Source: Peptoniphilus stercorisuis (GTDB lineage Bacteria; Bacillota; Clostridia; Tissierellales; Peptoniphilaceae). Taken from it: a DNA stretch of 64,000 nucleotides. The position numbers were made by a program, and so were the translations under genes. This document shows positions 61,518 through 64,000 of the stretch, in pieces. Positions within the stretch are counted from its first letter, which is position 1. Each line of letters starts with the position of its first letter. The notes under the pieces were generated by a model. That model saw nothing but the letters and a program-made list of their open reading frames with translations, was not told the DNA's origin and searched no databases. The DNA is taken from NCBI RefSeq assembly GCF_017874395.1, contig NZ_JAGGLJ010000010.1, positions 1 to 64,000 of the forward strand, read 5' to 3'.

Positions 61518-61639
61518 AAAACAAAATATTTCAGGATAATGTTTTGATAAATATCATGTAATATACAATAAATAGCTATATATTGTTGTAATAGCGTTTT
61601 AGAGACTATAATATAAAAAATATTATAGATTTTATTATC

Positions 61640-61667
61640 TTGTAAATATTGTAATAAATGCTATAAT
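61640..61667 (+). promoter_or_regulatory. Promoter of bcd-etfBA
   Basis: TTGTAA (61640-61645), 16 bases, TATAAT (61662-61667). Confidence 0.6.
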
Positions 61668-61679
61668 ATGGAGTATGGC

Positions 61680-61697
61680 ATGTTATTTAATTAACAT
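61680..61697. promoter_or_regulatory. Rex-like operator upstream of bcd
   Basis: ATGTTAT-TTAA-TTAACAT is a 7-4-7 dyad matching TTGTTAA-N4-TTAACAA at 11 of 14 positions, sited just downstream of the predicted transcription start. That position suits repression. Confidence 0.45.
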
Positions 61698-61737
61698 TCT
61701 TTTACCTGATTATAATAAAGTGTGAGGGGGATTTTAA

Positions 61738-62880
61738 ATGGATTTTAGAATGGACAAGGAGCATCTTTTACTTCGCGATATGTATCAAGCATTTGCAGAA
61801 AACGAAGTACAACCAATGGCAGCAGAAACTGATGCTACTGAAGAAGTTCCAATGGAAAATGTAAAGAAAATGGCACAATATGGTTTCTTCGGAATACCAT
61901 TTCCAAAAGAATATGGTGGACAAGGTGCAGACTATATAGCTTATGCTATGGCTGTTGAAGAACTATCAAAAAAATGTGCTACAACTGGTGTAATCGTTTC
62001 AGCGCATACATCTCTTTGTGCAGCACCTATTTATGAACACGGAACAGAAGAACAAAAGAAAAAATATTTACCAGACCTACTAAGTGGTAAAAAAATTGGT
62101 GCTTTTGGACTTACTGAACCAGGAGCAGGAACAGATGCTTCAGGACAACAAACTATCGCAGTTCTTGATGGAGACGAATATATCCTTAACGGAACTAAGA
62201 TTTTCATAACTAATGCTGGAATCGCTGATACATTCATCATTATTGCAATGACTGATAAATCAAAGGGTACTAAAGGTATTTCTGCATTTATCGTAGAAAA
62301 AGGAACACCAGGATTCTCAATTGGTAAAGTTGAAGACAAAATGGGAATCAGAGGATCATCTACTTGTGAGTTAATATTTGAAAACTGTAGAATTCCAAAA
62401 GAAAACTTACTAGGAAGAGAAGGAAAGGGCTTTGGTTTAGCTATGAAAACTCTTGATGGTGGTAGAATCGGAATCGCATCACAAGCTCTAGGAATTGCTC
62501 AAGGAGCTATTGATGAAACAGTTGAGTATGTAAAAGAAAGAAAACAATTTGGAAGAAGACTTTCACAATTCCAAAACACTCAATTTGAACTTGCAAATAT
62601 GCAAACAGCTACTGATGCAGCTAGACTTTTAGTTTATAGAGCAGCAGATAGTAAACAACATAAACTTCCATACTCTCATGAAGCAGCTATGGCAAAATTA
62701 TTTGCAGCTGAAACTTCATCAGATGTAACAAGAAGATGTCTACAATTATTTGGTGGATACGGATATACAAGAGACTATCCAATTGAAAGAATGATGAGAG
62801 ATGCTAAAATTACTGAGATTTACGAAGGTACTTCTGAAGTAATGAGAATGGTAGTATCTGGTTGGATGGGCGTAAATTAA
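61738..62880 (+). CDS. bcd: Butyryl-CoA dehydrogenase (acyl-CoA dehydrogenase)
   Basis: This 380-residue flavoenzyme reduces crotonyl-CoA to butyryl-CoA, in clostridia as part of an electron-bifurcating complex with Etf. Motifs: FGLTEPGAGTDASGQQ, MGIRGSSTCELIFENC, GGYGYTRDYPIERMMRDAKI, and the catalytic base E363 in EIYEGTSEVM. Length equals known butyryl-CoA dehydrogenases. Followed after 18 bases by etfB. Confidence 0.95.
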   Translation: MDFRMDKEHLLLRDMYQAFAENEVQPMAAETDATEEVPMENVKKMAQYGFFGIPFPKEYGGQGADYIAYAMAVEELSKKCATTGVIVSAHTSLCAAPIYEHGTEEQKKKYLPDLLSGKKIGAFGLTEPGAGTDASGQQTIAVLDGDEYILNGTKIFITNAGIADTFIIIAMTDKSKGTKGISAFIVEKGTPGFSIGKVEDKMGIRGSSTCELIFENCRIPKENLLGREGKGFGLAMKTLDGGRIGIASQALGIAQGAIDETVEYVKERKQFGRRLSQFQNTQFELANMQTATDAARLLVYRAADSKQHKLPYSHEAAMAKLFAAETSSDVTRRCLQLFGGYGYTRDYPIERMMRDAKITEIYEGTSEVMRMVVSGWMGVN

Positions 62881-62898
62881 TAATCGGAGGTAATAATT

Positions 62899-63693
62899 AT
62901 GAAAATAGTTGTTTGTATAAAACAAGTACCGGACACTAACGAAGTTAGACTTGATCCAGTAACAAATACTTTAATTAGAGATGGAGTTCCAAGTATAATT
63001 AACCCCGATGATAAAGCGGGTCTAGAAGCAGCACTTCGCATTAAGGACAATAATCCTGAAGATGTAGAAATCACTGTTGTTTCAATGGGACCTCCACAAG
63101 CAGAAGCAGTTCTTAGAGAAGCTATTGCAATGGGAGCTGACGAAGGAGTTCTTGTAACAGATAGAGCATTTGGAGGAGCAGATACTTGGGCTACTTCATG
63201 TACTATAGCTGGAGCATTAGAACACCTTGATTATGATTTAATCATAACAGGAAGACAAGCAATTGACGGAGATACAGCACAAGTTGGACCTCAAATTGCT
63301 GAACATTTAGGACTTCCACAAGTAACTTATGCAGAAGACTTAAAAGTTGAAGGCGACAAAGTTATTGTTAAAAGACAATTTGAAGATAGATATCATGTAA
63401 TTGAAGCAAAAATGCCATGTGTTGTTACAGCACTTACAGAACTTGCTGAACCAAGATATATGACTATTGGAAAAATATTTGATGCTTATAAAAAAGACAT
63501 CACTGTTTGGGGCTTAGATGATATTAAAGACAAATTAGATTTATCTAATATTGGTCTAAAGGGATCACCTACAAAAGTTAAAAAATCTTTCCCAAGACAA
63601 GGAAAAGGTAAGGGTGTTCTTCTAACAGATCTTACAGCTGACGATGCAGCACAAGCTATTGTTGCGAAACTTCAAGAGAAGTATATTATCTAA
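62899..63693 (+). CDS. etfB: Electron transfer flavoprotein beta subunit
   Basis: This 264-residue Etf small subunit has the ETF beta signature region (KRQFEDRYHVIEAKMPCVVT, TALTELAEPRYMTI) and the nucleotide-binding motif TGRQAIDGDTAQVGP. With EtfA it couples NADH oxidation to crotonyl-CoA and ferredoxin reduction. TCGGAGG ribosome site, between bcd and etfA. Confidence 0.95.
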   Translation: MKIVVCIKQVPDTNEVRLDPVTNTLIRDGVPSIINPDDKAGLEAALRIKDNNPEDVEITVVSMGPPQAEAVLREAIAMGADEGVLVTDRAFGGADTWATSCTIAGALEHLDYDLIITGRQAIDGDTAQVGPQIAEHLGLPQVTYAEDLKVEGDKVIVKRQFEDRYHVIEAKMPCVVTALTELAEPRYMTIGKIFDAYKKDITVWGLDDIKDKLDLSNIGLKGSPTKVKKSFPRQGKGKGVLLTDLTADDAAQAIVAKLQEKYII

Positions 63694-63711
63694 GTAAGGA
63701 GTGTGTACTAA

Positions 63712-64000
63712 ATGAGCAAAGATGTATTTGTATTTGTAGAACAAAGAGACAATACTATACAAAAAGTAGGTATAGAATTATTAGGTAAGGCAAGAGAACT
63801 TGCTGATGCTTTAAATCAAGATGTAGTTGCAATGCTTCTAGGTTCAGATGTAAAATCTAAAGCTGACATTTTAATTAAACACGGAGCTGACAAAGTTATC
63901 CTTGTTGAAGATGAAAGACTTAAAGAATATACAACAGAACCATATGCAAAAGCAATTAATGAAATAGTAAAAAAATATGATCCTGAAATTGCAATCTATG
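63712..64000 (+). CDS. etfA: Electron transfer flavoprotein alpha subunit (partial)
   Basis: ATG 63712 follows AAGGAGTG. The first 96 codons are in the window and read DVFVFVEQRDNTIQKVGIEL, LGKARELADALNQDVVAMLL and HGADKVILVEDERL, the N-terminal domain I of EtfA; the gene runs past the window end. Its order after bcd and etfB is the standard clostridial arrangement. Confidence 0.92.
   Translation, partial: MSKDVFVFVEQRDNTIQKVGIELLGKARELADALNQDVVAMLLGSDVKSKADILIKHGADKVILVEDERLKEYTTEPYAKAINEIVKKYDPEIAIY

Larger units (their letters stand above)
61395..61737. other. Non-coding region upstream of bcd
   Basis: About 340 A/T-rich bases without a credible gene. It holds an orphan terminator hairpin (61488-61517), a promoter (61640-61667), a Rex-like dyad (61680-61697) and another TATAAT (61711-61716) before the bcd ribosome site GAGGGGG. 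Confidence 0.5.

Overview
The window is a chromosomal segment of a very AT-rich, low-GC Gram-positive anaerobe. The best fit is the genus Peptoniphilus or a close relative in the Tissierellia. The reasons are the NAD-type glutamate dehydrogenase at 30772-32037, which closely resembles my memory of the Peptoniphilus asaccharolyticus enzyme, the crotonyl-CoA/butyryl-CoA genes, the amino-acid-centred metabolism and the SLH-anchored surface proteins. No database search was possible, so all identifications rest on motif and family recognition. I see no phage, insertion sequence, integrase or CRISPR array.

Layout. 1-4400: an unusual cysteine-rich rubredoxin, a two-helix membrane peptide, a gate-domain transporter, a secreted stalk/nuclease fusion and a class I aldolase. 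4469-7782: a five-gene housekeeping run (RNase H, dCMP deaminase, MscL, patatin, CoA-type Nudix) closed by two tandem terminators. 8079-13327: envelope genes (YabE-like 3D protein, HAAS membrane protein, Lys/Glu-rich stalk protein), a LURP-one-like protein and a CBS-type pyrophosphatase. 13516-29105: a 15.6-kb array of surface proteins, six of them with three C-terminal SLH domains, one of which carries a transglutaminase-like domain. Several share a roughly 65-residue beta module that I cannot assign to a named family. 29218-37310: a formate/nitrite-type channel, a remnant of an M20 amidohydrolase, glutamate dehydrogenase and a DUF3798-type ABC transporter. 37444-41306: threonylcarbamoyl-AMP synthase, upp, and two cell-wall glycopolymer genes. 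41833-44687: thlA-crt-hbd. 44812-51898: a cation symporter, an AAA+ regulator, and a divergent transporter/amidohydrolase/cysteine-desulfidase operon. 52008-58556: MarR regulator and cyclase, a hydroxyacid dehydrogenase, a MATE pump, a C-S-lyase-like aminotransferase, tuf and a DsrE protein. 58741-61366: tRNA-Lys, an rRNA methyltransferase and a PAS-SpoIIE phosphatase. 61738-64000: bcd-etfB-etfA, with etfA running off the end.

How the genes fit together. Glutamate dehydrogenase, the amino-acid transporters and peptide/acyl-amino-acid enzymes feed carbon and reducing power into butyrate formation, which is split into two loci (thlA-crt-hbd and bcd-etfBA). Each locus has upstream dyads resembling sites for the NADH-sensing repressor Rex. 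The cysteine desulfidase locus is controlled by an AAA+ enhancer-binding-type regulator that has lost the GAFTGA loop used to contact sigma-54, and the operon it faces has a good sigma-A promoter. This is the most interesting regulatory observation here. Sequences matching the WalR (YycF) box lie upstream of the YabE-like gene (twice) and of one SLH gene (once), suggesting that envelope turnover and surface-protein expression may be co-regulated.

Start sites were moved to an internal codon wherever a Shine-Dalgarno sequence clearly favoured it. Promoters and operators were read by eye and are hypotheses.
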